In this document: positions 53,738 to 62,351 of the stretch, in pieces
How the letters are laid out: each line of letters begins with the position of its first letter
Position numbering within the stretch: the first letter of the stretch is position 1
Assembly (NCBI GenBank): GCA_031285505.1
Contig: JAITVZ010000059.1
Coordinates: 1 to 64,000, forward strand
Length of the DNA stretch: 64,000 nt
DNA from: Propionibacteriaceae bacterium
Lineage (GTDB): Bacteria > Actinomycetota > Actinomycetes > Propionibacteriales > Propionibacteriaceae
Reading direction: 5' to 3'
Notes under the pieces: generated by a model
The model's database searches: none
Seen by the model: only the letters and a program-made list of their open reading frames with translations
What the model was told of the DNA's origin: nothing
Made by a program: the position numbers and the translations under genes

Positions 53738-53765
53738 TCGAACCTGACTTCTCGAACCTGACTTC
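53738..53765. repeat. Tandem 14-bp direct repeat at the galE promoter
   Basis: TCGAACCTGACTTC occurs twice head to tail (53738-53751 and 53752-53765) without a single mismatch. It directly abuts the galE -10 box, in the place of the -35 region, which suggests binding by an activator or repressor. A 14-bp unit also puts the two copies on different faces of the helix. Confidence 0.8.
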
Positions 53766-53875
53766 GAAGGCGGCTGTCTTTCTTGGTAAAACGATTGTTG
53801 CGCTTGGCTGGATCTGGTAGCAGACTGGAGCAAGACGATACCGCTGGGACAGCGGGGGGCTGTGAAAGGATCAAC

Positions 53876-54514
53876 ATGAGCGCGATAACCGACATCATGA
53901 GCCAAGTGCCGCTGGGAGACATCGCCCAGAAACTCGGTGTCAGTCAAGAGGCGGCTGGCCAGGCTTCAACACAAGTGATCACCTCGTTGCTTGGCGGAAT
54001 GACGGCCAATGCCGGTAGTCAAGGTGGTGCCGCTTCACTATTGGGGGCACTGCAGACCCACTTGGGCGGCGACGGCACACCGGTATCGGTAGATCAGATT
54101 GACGTCAAGGATGGCGCCAAGATCGTCAAGCACACTCTCGGGACGACCAGCGCCAAATCGGCCACTGCCATCGCCGCCAAGACTGGCGGGGACGCCTCCC
54201 TGATCAAACAGTTGCTGCCAATGTTGGCGCCACTGGTGATGGGCTATGTCGCCAATCAAGCGGCCGGCAGTTCAGCTGGTGGCATCGGCAACGTCTTGGG
54301 TGGTTTGCTCGGCGGAGCGGCTGGAAAGGGCGACGCCGTGTCGTCATTGCTGGCTGGTTTGGGTGGCGCCGGAGGTTCATCGTCGTCAGGCTTGCTCGGT
54401 GGCCTGGGCGGCTTGCTGGGCGGCTTGCTGGGCGGCTTATTTGGAGGCAAGTCCAAAACACAGGCATCAAGTCAAGGTGGAGGCTTGCAAGGCATTCTCA
54501 ATGCCATATTCTAG
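53876..54514 (+). CDS. DUF937 family protein
   Basis: This 212-residue protein begins MSAITDIMSQVPLGDIAQKLGVSQEAA, the DUF937 start, with LLPMLAPLVMGYVANQ in the middle. The C-terminal third is almost entirely Gly, Leu, Ala and Ser with GLLGG repeats. AAAGGA lies five bases upstream of the ATG at 53876. Related YidB-like proteins are small soluble proteins of unknown role. The Gly/Leu-rich tail might associate with membranes or self-associate. Confidence 0.85.
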   Translation: MSAITDIMSQVPLGDIAQKLGVSQEAAGQASTQVITSLLGGMTANAGSQGGAASLLGALQTHLGGDGTPVSVDQIDVKDGAKIVKHTLGTTSAKSATAIAAKTGGDASLIKQLLPMLAPLVMGYVANQAAGSSAGGIGNVLGGLLGGAAGKGDAVSSLLAGLGGAGGSSSSGLLGGLGGLLGGLLGGLFGGKSKTQASSQGGGLQGILNAIF

Positions 54515-54660
54515 CGGCCAATGCCGACGAAATACCTTGTCAGACAAGTATCCACGCCGCTCGTTGAGACCAGGGGACAGCTTTGCGTCGCATCGGTGAT
54601 ACTGCTATTGTAGAAATACAACATAGATGACATGAATAAATCAGACATTCGTCTTTGTTG

Positions 54661-54772
54661 GTGAGTGCTTTAGAGCTAGTGCGTTCCCCGTTGCTCTAGC
54701 TCGTCCGATATTTATATCGGATTCTCCCACCCCAGATGGTGGCGGTTTCCCCAAGCCGCCACCATCACTCAC
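54661..54772. ncRNA. Candidate multi-hairpin structured RNA with C-rich loops
   Basis: In the 322-base gene-free gap between DUF937 and the M20 gene, four helices fit together. P1 pairs GTGAGT (54661-54666) with ACTCAC (54767-54772) and encloses the rest. P2 pairs GAGCTAG (54673-54679) with CTAGCTC (54696-54702). P3 pairs TCCGATA (54704-54710) with TATCGGA (54715-54721). P4 is 11 perfect pairs, GATGGTGGCGG (54735-54745) with CCGCCACCATC (54756-54766). The loops of P2 and P4 both expose TTCCCC. The layout recalls the actinobacterial 6C RNA but with four Cs per loop and extra helices. Strand is unresolved; plus is favoured because C-rich loops could bind ribosome-binding sites. Confidence 0.55.
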
Positions 54773-54836
54773 ATTTCGGCGGTATTGGCCGTGGACCAGC
54801 ACAGATCGCTCACAAGTCATGACGTAGGGTTGTGCC

Positions 54837-56186
54837 ATGACCTTAGCCGACGAATTGATATCGGACCTGTCGCGAATGGTGGCGATTCCCTCGGTGGGGG
54901 CCCTTGAGGAGCACCACAAAGACCTGACAACCTCGGCCGAACTGATCGCTCATCTGCTGACCGATGCCGGCTGTCCCGATGTTCAATTGCTTGATGGCCC
55001 CGCGGCGCCGGCAATCATTGCCCATTTTCCAGCGCCGGCAGGCATGCCAACTATCTGCTTCTACGCCCACCATGATGTCCAACCGGTGGGGGATCCTGAT
55101 GATTGGGTTGATGATCCCTGGGTGCTGGCGCGCCATGGTGACCGCTTGTTTGGTCGCGGTGCGGCTGATGACAAAGGTGGCGTCGCCTGTCATCTGGCGA
55201 TGTTGCGGGCCTTCAATGGTCAACCGCCGGTCGGGGTGACCATTTTTGTCGAGGGTGAGGAGGAAATCGGTTCCCCCCATATCGACCAGTTCATCGAGGA
55301 ACATCGTCAGGACTTGGCCGCGGACGCCTATGTCATCCTTGACGCCGGCAATCTTTCAGTCGGGCGACCGGCTTTCACCACAGCGCTGCGCGGGGTCTGC
55401 GACTTGATCGTTGAGGTGAAGACACTGGACCACGCCCTCCATTCGGGACAGTTCGGTGGCGTGGTGCCCGACGCTTTGACAACACTTTGCCGGCTATTGG
55501 CCACCTTGCACACAGCCAATGGTGATGTGGCAGTCGACGGGCTGACGGTGACCGGCCACTTCGATGTGGATTACTCGGCGCAGGCCATCCGGGAAGAGGC
55601 CGGTCTGCTGGATGGAGTCGAACAGATCGGCAGTGGCACGATCGCTGATCGACTTTGGGCCAAGCCGTCGCTGACCGTCATCGGCATGGACGCTGTCAGC
55701 GTCGAACAGGCATCCAACACTTTGTCACCGCAAGCCAGGGCCAAAATCTCACTGCGGGTGCCGCCGGGAATGTCAGCCATCACCGCCCAACAAGCCTTAG
55801 CTGATCACTGCCGACGCCATGTTGACTGGGGCGCCCAAGTGGACATTGTTTTAGGCAGCGCCGGAAACCCGGGAGAGGTTGACGTCGATGGGCCGATTGT
55901 AGCCGCCGGCATGGCCGCTTATCGGACCGCTTTTGGATGCCAACCAGTCTTGATCGGCCAAGGAGGAGCGATTCCGCTGGTTGGTGAGCTGCATCGCGCC
56001 TTCCCCCAGGCTGAGTTTTTGGTCACCGGCATCGCCGACCCAGATTCGCGGATGCATGCTCCGAATGAGTCGGTCAGTGCCTCGGACCTGAAGAAGACGG
56101 TTCAGGCTCAGATTCTCTTGTTGAACAGCCTGGCCGAGTTGCCCAGGCGCTCCGAATCGGCCGCCGAAACCATGGAAACGATCTGA
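54837..56186 (+). CDS. M20 family metallopeptidase, dipeptidase-like
   Basis: This 449-residue zinc peptidase of the carnosinase-like M20 group has the metal ligands in YAHHDVQPVG and GRGAADDKGG, the catalytic Glu in VEGEEEIGSPH, and a late ligand His in DSRMHAPNES. A dimerisation domain interrupts the catalytic domain at about 190-310. It would hydrolyse dipeptides or N-acyl amino acids in the cytosol. TAGGGT (54825-54830) ends six bases before the ATG and could be a -10 box for a leaderless message. The stop overlaps the purF start (TGATG), so it is translated with purF-purM. Confidence 0.92.
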   Translation: MTLADELISDLSRMVAIPSVGALEEHHKDLTTSAELIAHLLTDAGCPDVQLLDGPAAPAIIAHFPAPAGMPTICFYAHHDVQPVGDPDDWVDDPWVLARHGDRLFGRGAADDKGGVACHLAMLRAFNGQPPVGVTIFVEGEEEIGSPHIDQFIEEHRQDLAADAYVILDAGNLSVGRPAFTTALRGVCDLIVEVKTLDHALHSGQFGGVVPDALTTLCRLLATLHTANGDVAVDGLTVTGHFDVDYSAQAIREEAGLLDGVEQIGSGTIADRLWAKPSLTVIGMDAVSVEQASNTLSPQARAKISLRVPPGMSAITAQQALADHCRRHVDWGAQVDIVLGSAGNPGEVDVDGPIVAAGMAAYRTAFGCQPVLIGQGGAIPLVGELHRAFPQAEFLVTGIADPDSRMHAPNESVSASDLKKTVQAQILLLNSLAELPRRSESAAETMETI

Positions 56187-57712
56187 TGCAAGACCAACTG
56201 GACATGTCGTCATCGACCCAAATCGACGATCAGCCTCACGAGGAATGTGGCGTTTTCGGGGTCTGGGCACCTGACGAAGAGGTCGCCAAACTGACCTATT
56301 TCGGGCTCTACGCCTTGCAACACCGCGGTCAGGAATCGGCTGGTATCGCCGTGGCCAATGGTGAACGGATCATGGTCTTCAAAGACATGGGGCTGGTGTC
56401 CCAAGTGTTCAATGAGCCGACCTTGGAGTCGCTGACCGGCTCGATGGCGATTGGCCACACCCGTTACTCGACCACTGGCGCCTCCCAATGGGAGAACGCT
56501 CAGCCGACATTTCGGGTCACTCCATATGGTGACGTCGCCTTGGCCCACAATGGCAACCTGACCAACACCGAAGAATTACAGGCTTGGGCCAGCCAACTCA
56601 ATCCTCATGCTCGACTGCCGATCAAGTTGACGATGGACTCCAGTTCTGACACCGCCTTGTTGGCCACCCTGTTGGCTAGTCAACCAGGGCCGATCGATCG
56701 GGCGGCCCGGCTGGTGCTGCCACGGTTGGAGGGAGCCTTTTCTTTGGTGATTCTGACCAAGGATCGGCTCTACGCCGCTCGGGATCGTCATGGCATGCGC
56801 CCCTTGTGCGTCGGTCGATTGGCTGATCGAGGCTGGGTGGTCGCTTCAGAGTCAGCTGCTTTGGACATTGTCGGCGCCCAGTTCGTCCGCGAGGTGGAGC
56901 CAGGCGAGTTCATCTGCATCGATCAGAATGGACTGCAGTCGATGTCTTTCGCGCCGATTGATCGCAAACTGTGTTTGTTTGAGTACGTCTATTTGTCGCG
57001 ACCTGACACTGTCTTGCATGGCCGACAGATCCACAATATTCGGGTGAAGATCGGCAAGCTTTTGGCTGCTGAACAGCCAGCTCAGGCCGATCTGGTCATT
57101 CCGGTGCCCGATTCGGGCACGCCCGCGGCCATCGGCTACGCCGCCGGATCCGGCATCGGTTACGGTCAAGGCCTGGTCAAGAACGCCTACGTCGGGCGCA
57201 CCTTCATCCAACCGTCACAAACCTTGCGTCAATTGGGGATTCGGTTGAAGCTCAACCCCTTGCGCCGGGTGGTCGAGGGTAAGTCACTGGTGGTGGTCGA
57301 TGATTCGATTGTCCGGGGCAACACTCAACGACAAGTGGTGGCGATGCTGCGCCAGGCCGGCGCCAAGCAGGTGCATGTGCGCATTTCGTCACCACCAGTG
57401 TTGTGGCCATGCTTCTTTGGCATCGACTTCGCCGATCCACAGGAGCTGATCGCTCGTACCATGTCACCAGAGCGGATCGCTGAGGCGATCGGCGCTGATT
57501 CGGTTGGGTTTGTCAGTTTGGATGCGTTGATCGAGGCGACACACCAGGCCAAAAATGACCTGTGTCGAGCTTGTTTTGATGGCCAATACCAAGTGCCGGT
57601 GCCGCCGGTTGAGGCCAGGCGGTTGGGTTTGGAGCCATCTGGCTTTGGACAAGCCCGGATCAATCGTGACAGTTTTCCGGTTGAGTCTTTTTCGATATTG
57701 GAGGACCTATGA
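56186..57712 (+). CDS. purF: Amidophosphoribosyltransferase
   Basis: PurF makes phosphoribosylamine from PRPP and glutamine, the first step of purine synthesis. The 508-residue protein has a propeptide ending HEE before Cys21, which becomes the N-terminal nucleophile of the glutaminase domain (CGVFGVWAPDEEVAKLTYFGLYALQHRGQESAGI). The phosphoribosyltransferase domain carries the PRPP motif VVVDDSIVRGNT. ATG 56186 overlaps the M20 stop, and the end overlaps purM by four bases. Confidence 0.97.
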   Translation: MQDQLDMSSSTQIDDQPHEECGVFGVWAPDEEVAKLTYFGLYALQHRGQESAGIAVANGERIMVFKDMGLVSQVFNEPTLESLTGSMAIGHTRYSTTGASQWENAQPTFRVTPYGDVALAHNGNLTNTEELQAWASQLNPHARLPIKLTMDSSSDTALLATLLASQPGPIDRAARLVLPRLEGAFSLVILTKDRLYAARDRHGMRPLCVGRLADRGWVVASESAALDIVGAQFVREVEPGEFICIDQNGLQSMSFAPIDRKLCLFEYVYLSRPDTVLHGRQIHNIRVKIGKLLAAEQPAQADLVIPVPDSGTPAAIGYAAGSGIGYGQGLVKNAYVGRTFIQPSQTLRQLGIRLKLNPLRRVVEGKSLVVVDDSIVRGNTQRQVVAMLRQAGAKQVHVRISSPPVLWPCFFGIDFADPQELIARTMSPERIAEAIGADSVGFVSLDALIEATHQAKNDLCRACFDGQYQVPVPPVEARRLGLEPSGFGQARINRDSFPVESFSILEDL

Positions 57713-58770
57713 CCGAACAAAGCGCTTATGCTGCCGCTGGTGTTGACATTGAAGCCGGTGAACAGGCCGTCGAATTGATGAAAGCCAGCGTCGCATCCAC
57801 CCGCCGCCCCGAGGTGATCGGTGGTCTGGGAGGGTTCGCCGGTCTGTTTGACGCCAGCTTTCTGAAGGGTTATCGCCAACCAGTGCTGACAACTTCGACT
57901 GACGGCGTTGGCACCAAGGTGGCCATTGCCCAGGCCATGGGCGTCTATGACACCATCGGCCGGGACCTGGTGGCCATGTTGGTCGATGACTTGGTGGTGG
58001 TTGGCGCGCAGCCACTGTTCGTCACCGATTACATCGCTTGCGGATCGGTTGTACCGACACGAATCGCAGCGATAGTCGCTGGCATCGCCGACGGCTGTCG
58101 GCGGGCAGGGGCGGCCCTGATCGGTGGCGAAACAGCCGAGCATCCGGGGTTGTTGGGTCCCGACGAATTCGATGTCGCCGGAGCTACCACCGGCGTGGTT
58201 GAGCGTGAGGACATGCTCGGTGCTGATCGGATCGCTCCCGGCGACGTCGTTGTGATGCTGGCGTCGTCGGGCTTGCATTCCAATGGCTATTCGCTGGCAC
58301 GGCAGGTGCTGTTGGCCAAAACCGGCTGGTCACTTGACCGTGATCTTCCAGAGTTGGGAATGCCTCTGGGGCAAGCTCTGTTGGAACCGACCACCATTTA
58401 CGCTTTGGATTGTCTGGCAGCAATCGCCCTGGGCGGGGTCCACGCCATGAGCCACATCACTGGTGGCGGCCTGGTCAACAATCTGGCACGCGTGATGCCA
58501 GCTGGTCTGACAGCGGTGCTGCGCCGCGACAGCTGGCGACCACCCAGCATCTTCCGACTGATTCAAGAGGTCGGCCAGATCAGCCAGGCGGATATTGAGG
58601 CGGCTTTGAACATGGGTGTGGGCATGGTGATGGTTTGTGCCCCAGATCGGGCCGAGGCCATCATCGACTTGTTGACCCGGAGGGGCCTTCGAGCCTGGGT
58701 TGGTGGCGAGGTGAGGCAACGTCAAAGTGGCCAGCTATCGGCGGAATTGATTGGTCATCACCTGGATTGA
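57709..58770 (+). CDS. purM: Phosphoribosylformylglycinamidine cyclo-ligase
   Basis: PurM converts FGAM to AIR with ATP in purine synthesis. The 353-residue protein has YAAAGVDIEAGEQAVELMK, the ATP/substrate loop TDGVGTKVAIA, LVDDLVVVGAQPLFVTDYIA, GGETAEHPG and HITGGGLVNNLARV. ATGA overlap with purF indicates coupled translation. Confidence 0.97.
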   Translation: MTEQSAYAAAGVDIEAGEQAVELMKASVASTRRPEVIGGLGGFAGLFDASFLKGYRQPVLTTSTDGVGTKVAIAQAMGVYDTIGRDLVAMLVDDLVVVGAQPLFVTDYIACGSVVPTRIAAIVAGIADGCRRAGAALIGGETAEHPGLLGPDEFDVAGATTGVVEREDMLGADRIAPGDVVVMLASSGLHSNGYSLARQVLLAKTGWSLDRDLPELGMPLGQALLEPTTIYALDCLAAIALGGVHAMSHITGGGLVNNLARVMPAGLTAVLRRDSWRPPSIFRLIQEVGQISQADIEAALNMGVGMVMVCAPDRAEAIIDLLTRRGLRAWVGGEVRQRQSGQLSAELIGHHLD

Positions 58771-58925
58771 TCTCCGCCATTTGCCCACATCAATCGGCTA
58801 GTTTGTTGTCCATCGATGGAGTTGATCTGGACCAGCAACGACTTTGCCGGTAACCTTGGGGGCACGATTGAATACCGACAACTAATAACCACGCGGGTTG
58901 GCCGCGAGCGAAGGAGGCTGACCCT

Positions 58926-59135
58926 ATGGGGCGCGGCCGTCAAAAGGCAAAGCAGACGAAAGTCGCTCGTGAACTGAAGTATCGGTCGGTGTCGACCGAT
59001 TTTGCTTCGCTTCAAGAAGAACTAAACCATGAGGCCGGTGGCAACATACCGGCTGCCTATGCTGACCTGGCAGACAAGTACGTCTGGGAAGATGATCAGG
59101 TCAGTGATCCTGCCGACAAGCATCTGGAACGTTAG
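58926..59135 (+). CDS. DUF3073 family protein
   Basis: This is a highly conserved small actinobacterial protein of 69 residues, starting MGRGRQKAKQTKVARELKYRS and rich in basic residues at the N-terminus, with an acidic C-terminus. A full AAGGAGG is eight bases upstream of the ATG. It follows purM as in many actinobacteria. Function unknown. Confidence 0.93.
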   Translation: MGRGRQKAKQTKVARELKYRSVSTDFASLQEELNHEAGGNIPAAYADLADKYVWEDDQVSDPADKHLER

Positions 59136-59192
59136 CTGGGTTTTATCGGTCAGCAGGGGGCTTGGCGTTAGATCGACTCGGACGGAGAAATC

Positions 59193-60278
59193 ATGAGCGA
59201 TGAACCGGATCCCCGATCTGGCTTGGCATCCCTGATCAGCAGTTGGCGTCACATTTGGTCGCGTGCCGGCCTGGCGCAGGTCGATCCAGTTGATCATTCG
59301 GATTCGCCTACTGACCATTGGTTGGCTGATTGGCAGGCTGATGTTTTGTTGCCGGATTTCCAAATGCGCCAGTACGAGCTTTGCAGCCAGCCACACTTGC
59401 CAGAGGAAGGCGCCGGTCATCTGCGCGCCACCTTGGTGCGACGGCACAGCCCCCGGCATCGGCGAGCAGTGCTCTATATCCATGGCTGGAACGAATACTT
59501 CTTCCAGGCGCATGTGGCGGCGGTCTTCGATGAACTTGGCTTTGATTTCTTTGCGATTGATCTGCACCGTTATGGTCGTAGCCTGCAAGATGGAGAGTTG
59601 CCTGGCTATATGACCGATGTTCGCGACTATTTTCCAGAATTGGATGCTGTTGTCGCCGAGGTTAGGCGCGACCATGATCAGGTATTGCTCTACGGCCACT
59701 CAACTGGTGGCTTGATCGCCGCCCTTTATGCGAATGATCGGCCACACAAGTTTATTGGCGTGATGCTGAACTCGCCCTGGATTGATCTTCAGGGGTCGGC
59801 TTTATTCAGGGCGCTGACGCCACCTTTGATGAGAGGCCTGGCAATGGCGACCCCGACTATGGCCCTGCCATTGTCCGAGAATGATCTCTACGGACGATCG
59901 CTGCATCGCGATTACCAGGGGGAGTGGGACTACGACCTCAACTTGAAACGAATTTCGTCGCAACCGATCCGCCCAGGCTGGACCCGGGCGGTGGTCAACG
60001 CCCAGGATCGGGTGGGCTCCGGGTTGCACATTGACGCTCCCGTCTTGGTGGTGACTTCAAGTCAGTCGAGCGCCCCGAAAACTTGGGGGCCACTGGTCAC
60101 CAGCACTGACCTGGCCATCGACGTCGAGCGAGTGGCCGCTCGGGCCTATCGCCTGGGTTGGCATGTCACCTTGGTGCGCCTGGTCGGCGCCTTGCATGAC
60201 GTCTCCTTGTCCTCGGCCCAGGTGCGACGACGTTTCTTTGATGAGATTCGGCGCTGGGTGGCGGCCTATCTGGCTTGA
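59193..60278 (+). CDS. Alpha/beta hydrolase, monoacylglycerol lipase-like
   Basis: The 361-residue protein of the serine aminopeptidase/lysophospholipase group has the oxyanion loop LYIHGWNEYFF at 94-104, DLHRYGRS, the nucleophile elbow GHSTGG with Ser170, and the catalytic His in GALHDVSLSS. An N-terminal extension of about 80 residues precedes the fold. The ATG at 59193 lies after GGAGAAATC. No signal peptide is seen. The substrate is unknown; lysophospholipid or monoacylglycerol cleavage would fit the family. Confidence 0.85.
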   Translation: MSDEPDPRSGLASLISSWRHIWSRAGLAQVDPVDHSDSPTDHWLADWQADVLLPDFQMRQYELCSQPHLPEEGAGHLRATLVRRHSPRHRRAVLYIHGWNEYFFQAHVAAVFDELGFDFFAIDLHRYGRSLQDGELPGYMTDVRDYFPELDAVVAEVRRDHDQVLLYGHSTGGLIAALYANDRPHKFIGVMLNSPWIDLQGSALFRALTPPLMRGLAMATPTMALPLSENDLYGRSLHRDYQGEWDYDLNLKRISSQPIRPGWTRAVVNAQDRVGSGLHIDAPVLVVTSSQSSAPKTWGPLVTSTDLAIDVERVAARAYRLGWHVTLVRLVGALHDVSLSSAQVRRRFFDEIRRWVAAYLA

Positions 60279-60314
60279 GATCGCCGCTGACACAAGCTGA
60301 TGGGTGTTAGAACC

Positions 60315-60362
60315 CGATGATCCGTGCTGTGCCGAAGGTTCCCAGCACGGCACGGATCATCG
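60315..60362. terminator. Long inverted repeat between converging genes
   Basis: CGATGATCCGTGC (60315-60327) pairs perfectly with GCACGGATCATCG (60350-60362), with further pairing inside. It sits 36 bases after the hydrolase stop and 15 bases before the end of the DsbA-like gene, so it probably serves both as a bidirectional terminator. T-runs are weak on both sides. Confidence 0.65.
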
Positions 60363-60377
60363 GGGCCTCTGCAATGG

Positions 60378-61352
60378 TCAGAGATTTTGGAGGGCCGCTA
60401 GCAGGTCAGTGGCGTTCATTGATGTGATGGAGTCGGCCGATGGTTGCAGGTCGAAATTGACAGGCAAACCGTTGACATAGAAGGCCGGGGTGCCGTTGAT
60501 GCCAGCCTGGCTACCTTCGTCTTCCATCGCCTGGACTTGCTCTTGCGAAGCCCCTGACTGGTAGCAGGTTTGGAAGTCCTGTAAAGCTTGGCCACTGATG
60601 CCGGCCTGGGCCGGGAAATCGACCAGCAGTTGCTCGTCAGTGAAGCCGACACCTTCTTCAGGTTGATTGGCGAAAATGGTCGAGTGGTAGGCCCAAAAAG
60701 CATCGACGTCATTGGCGCAGACGGCCGCAGCGGCGGCCCGCCGCGATGAGTCATTACCGATGATTTGATCGCCGACCAGTGTCCGCAGGTGAATGCGTAG
60801 ATCAACGTCGCCGCTGATCGCCAGATCGTGAAGCGCCTCGCCGTATATCTGCTCAGCACGACCACACCAGGGGCACTGATAATCGGTATGGAGCTCAATG
60901 ATGATGGCGTCTTCTTTGGTGGCGCCTGAATCAACGGCAATATATTGGGTCAGGTACATGGGGGTTGCTTCCTGGGTTGTGGCAGCCGAGGCGTTCGGCT
61001 GCGGCGACGTCGTCCCGCTGGCGGGACCATTCCCCCTGGTCAGCAAGAGTATCACCGTCACAATCAGTCCAATAGCGACAATGGACACCACTACCAAAGC
61101 CAAGCGTAATGCGAACACTGTCTTGGCTGGATCGCCCACTGACTGGCCTTCGGCGAGGGGGACATTCCCAGGGCTGCCGGCGTCAATGGGGGAATCGGCA
61201 GTGTCCAGGAGAGGGATGTTGTTCGGTGGAACCTGGGATGGGCTGGGATCATTCTGCGACTCGCTACTGGCGGTTGAAGCCGGTTGAGCTGGCGTCGGCT
61301 GCCCTTTTGGGGCAGCGTCGCGGCCCACCTGTGAACGTTTGATTCGGGGCAT
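60378..61352 (-). CDS. Membrane-anchored DsbA-family thioredoxin protein
   Basis: The 324-residue protein has an about 78-residue Pro/Ser/Gln-rich cytosolic part, one membrane helix (about 80-105) and an extracellular DsbA-like domain. The domain shows HTDYQCPWCGRAEQIY with the active CPWC at 160-163, then FWAYHSTIFANQPE and the cis-Pro loop INGTPAFYVNG. Such proteins form or repair disulfides in exported proteins. The Cys-rich giant surface protein of this window would be a plausible client, but no direct link is seen. It converges on the hydrolase gene. Confidence 0.9.
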   Translation of the reverse strand: MPRIKRSQVGRDAAPKGQPTPAQPASTASSESQNDPSPSQVPPNNIPLLDTADSPIDAGSPGNVPLAEGQSVGDPAKTVFALRLALVVVSIVAIGLIVTVILLLTRGNGPASGTTSPQPNASAATTQEATPMYLTQYIAVDSGATKEDAIIIELHTDYQCPWCGRAEQIYGEALHDLAISGDVDLRIHLRTLVGDQIIGNDSSRRAAAAAVCANDVDAFWAYHSTIFANQPEEGVGFTDEQLLVDFPAQAGISGQALQDFQTCYQSGASQEQVQAMEDEGSQAGINGTPAFYVNGLPVNFDLQPSADSITSMNATDLLAALQNL

Positions 61353-61445
61353 GACTGTCCTTCCTGGCCTGGTGTCTTAGCTTATCAGGGGCTCTTGCTG
61401 CCATCGGGGCAGTTGCAACGCGCTCACGGAACCTGAAGTGAATGG

Positions 61446-61519
61446 TGGCCAAGGTCGGGATCGAACCGACGACCTCATCCTTTTCAGGGATGCGCTACTA
61501 CCGACTGAGCTACCTGGCC
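61446..61519 (-). tRNA. tRNA-Phe (GAA)
   Basis: Read on the minus strand: acceptor GGCCAGG with CTTGGCC, anticodon loop CTGAAAA (anticodon GAA), T-arm GTCGGTTCGATCCCGAC. The length is 74 bases with discriminator A. The D-stem has one mismatch, which is tolerated. Confidence 0.96.
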
Positions 61520-61544
61520 GCTTGAGCCAAATGCTGACTCTTGG

Positions 61545-61618
61545 CGACCCCGATGGGACTTGAACCCACGACCTCCGCCGTGACAGGGCGGCGCGCTAAC
61601 CAACTGCGCTACGGGGCC
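61545..61618 (-). tRNA. tRNA-Asp (GTC)
   Basis: Acceptor GGCCCCG with CGGGGTC (one wobble), anticodon loop CTGTCAC (GTC), T-arm GTGGGTTCAAGTCCCAT, and discriminator G as expected for Asp. 74 bases; CCA not encoded. Confidence 0.96.
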
Positions 61619-61736
61619 ATACTGGCTGACCGGCGAACCGGCCTCAGCAACTATAACAAGGATTGGCCAGGCTCGCCAATCGGCTCGTTGCTGTTGGTGT
61701 GGCTTGGGCTGTTACCGGCCATTTGCGCCACACCGG

Positions 61737-61809
61737 CATCCCCAACGGGGTTCGAACCCGTGTTGCCGCCGTGAAAGGGCGGTGTCCTAGACCACTAGAC
61801 GATGGGGAC
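61737..61809 (-). tRNA. tRNA-Glu (TTC)
   Basis: Acceptor GTCCCCA with TGGGGAT, anticodon loop CTTTCAC (TTC), T-arm ACGGGTTCGAACCCCGT, discriminator G. 73 bases. Glu, Asp and Phe tRNAs are transcribed in that order and may share one precursor, with a 118-base gap after Glu. Confidence 0.96.
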
Positions 61810-61818
61810 ATGGATGCC

Positions 61819-62142
61819 TCAACACCCATGGGCGATGATCCGAGAATCATTGCCCCACCAGTGTAGGGGATCAATGGCTAGTTCGTCATCCGCACCTAGT
61901 TCTAGACAGGGGAGTGGCTCACTTTTCAACCGGCAAGGCTGTTCCAATATTTGAGCGTCACTGACGGTATCTCCAGTCAGAATCAAAGACAGTCGATTCT
62001 GAGGCCGGATGAGGCCGATGGTCGACCGTGGCAGGTTATTGCGTTCGATCGCGGCGTCAGATCGCTGGTACGGGAAGCCAATGGTAACGGCCAGACCCGC
62101 ACCTGCGATCTGGGAAACATCAGCGCTTCTGTGTCGTTTCAC
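61819..62142 (-). CDS. Hypothetical protein at the end of the vWA operon
   Basis: A GTG-started frame of 107 residues overlaps the end of the 58-residue gene by 23 bases and stops ten bases before tRNA-Glu. The middle reads like a folded protein (STIGLIRPQNRLSLILTGDTV, then LPCLELGADDELAIDPLHWW), with mixed hydrophobic spacing and neighbour-like codon use. No family is recognised and there is no clear ribosome-binding site, so start and even coding status are provisional. Confidence 0.5.
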   Translation of the reverse strand: MKRHRSADVSQIAGAGLAVTIGFPYQRSDAAIERNNLPRSTIGLIRPQNRLSLILTGDTVSDAQILEQPCRLKSEPLPCLELGADDELAIDPLHWWGNDSRIIAHGC

Positions 62143-62296
62143 TGAGTAGACGTCGCCGCTCGGCGTCGAGTGCCCGTTCGCGCTTTTTCGCCTCTTCGCG
62201 TCTCTTCGCCTGCTCTTGCTCCTCCCGTTTCTTGTAATCCTCAGCCTGGCGAATGATCGCGGCTTCGGGGGTAGTCGGTGGCATGAAGAAACCCAT
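62120..62296 (-). CDS. Small charged coiled-coil protein
   Basis: This 58-residue protein starts MGFFMPPTTPEAAIIRQAED and then consists of Lys, Arg, Glu and Gln in helix-forming order (about residues 18-55), a likely single coiled coil. The ATG at 62296 is preceded by AAGGAGGTGAG, one of the best ribosome-binding sites in the window, so it is probably made in large amounts. It lies 55 bases after the vWA gene. Function unknown; a scaffold or partner of the longer coiled-coil protein is a possibility. Confidence 0.8.
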   Translation of the reverse strand: MGFFMPPTTPEAAIIRQAEDYKKREEQEQAKRREEAKKRERALDAERRRLLSETTQKR

Positions 62297-62351
62297 GGTT
62301 CTCACCTCCTTCGCTTGATTTGGATGGTATTGGGGGCTCAAGTCGCAAGTC

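Noticed and set aside
54669-54682. TTTAGAGCTAG resembling part of a Cas9 guide scaffold
   Set aside because: No CRISPR repeats, spacers or cas genes occur anywhere in the window; the word is explained by the P2 hairpin of the candidate RNA.
61446-61809. Attachment site of an integrated element at the tRNA cluster
   Set aside because: I looked for direct repeats of the tRNA 3' ends and for an integrase gene in the window and found neither.
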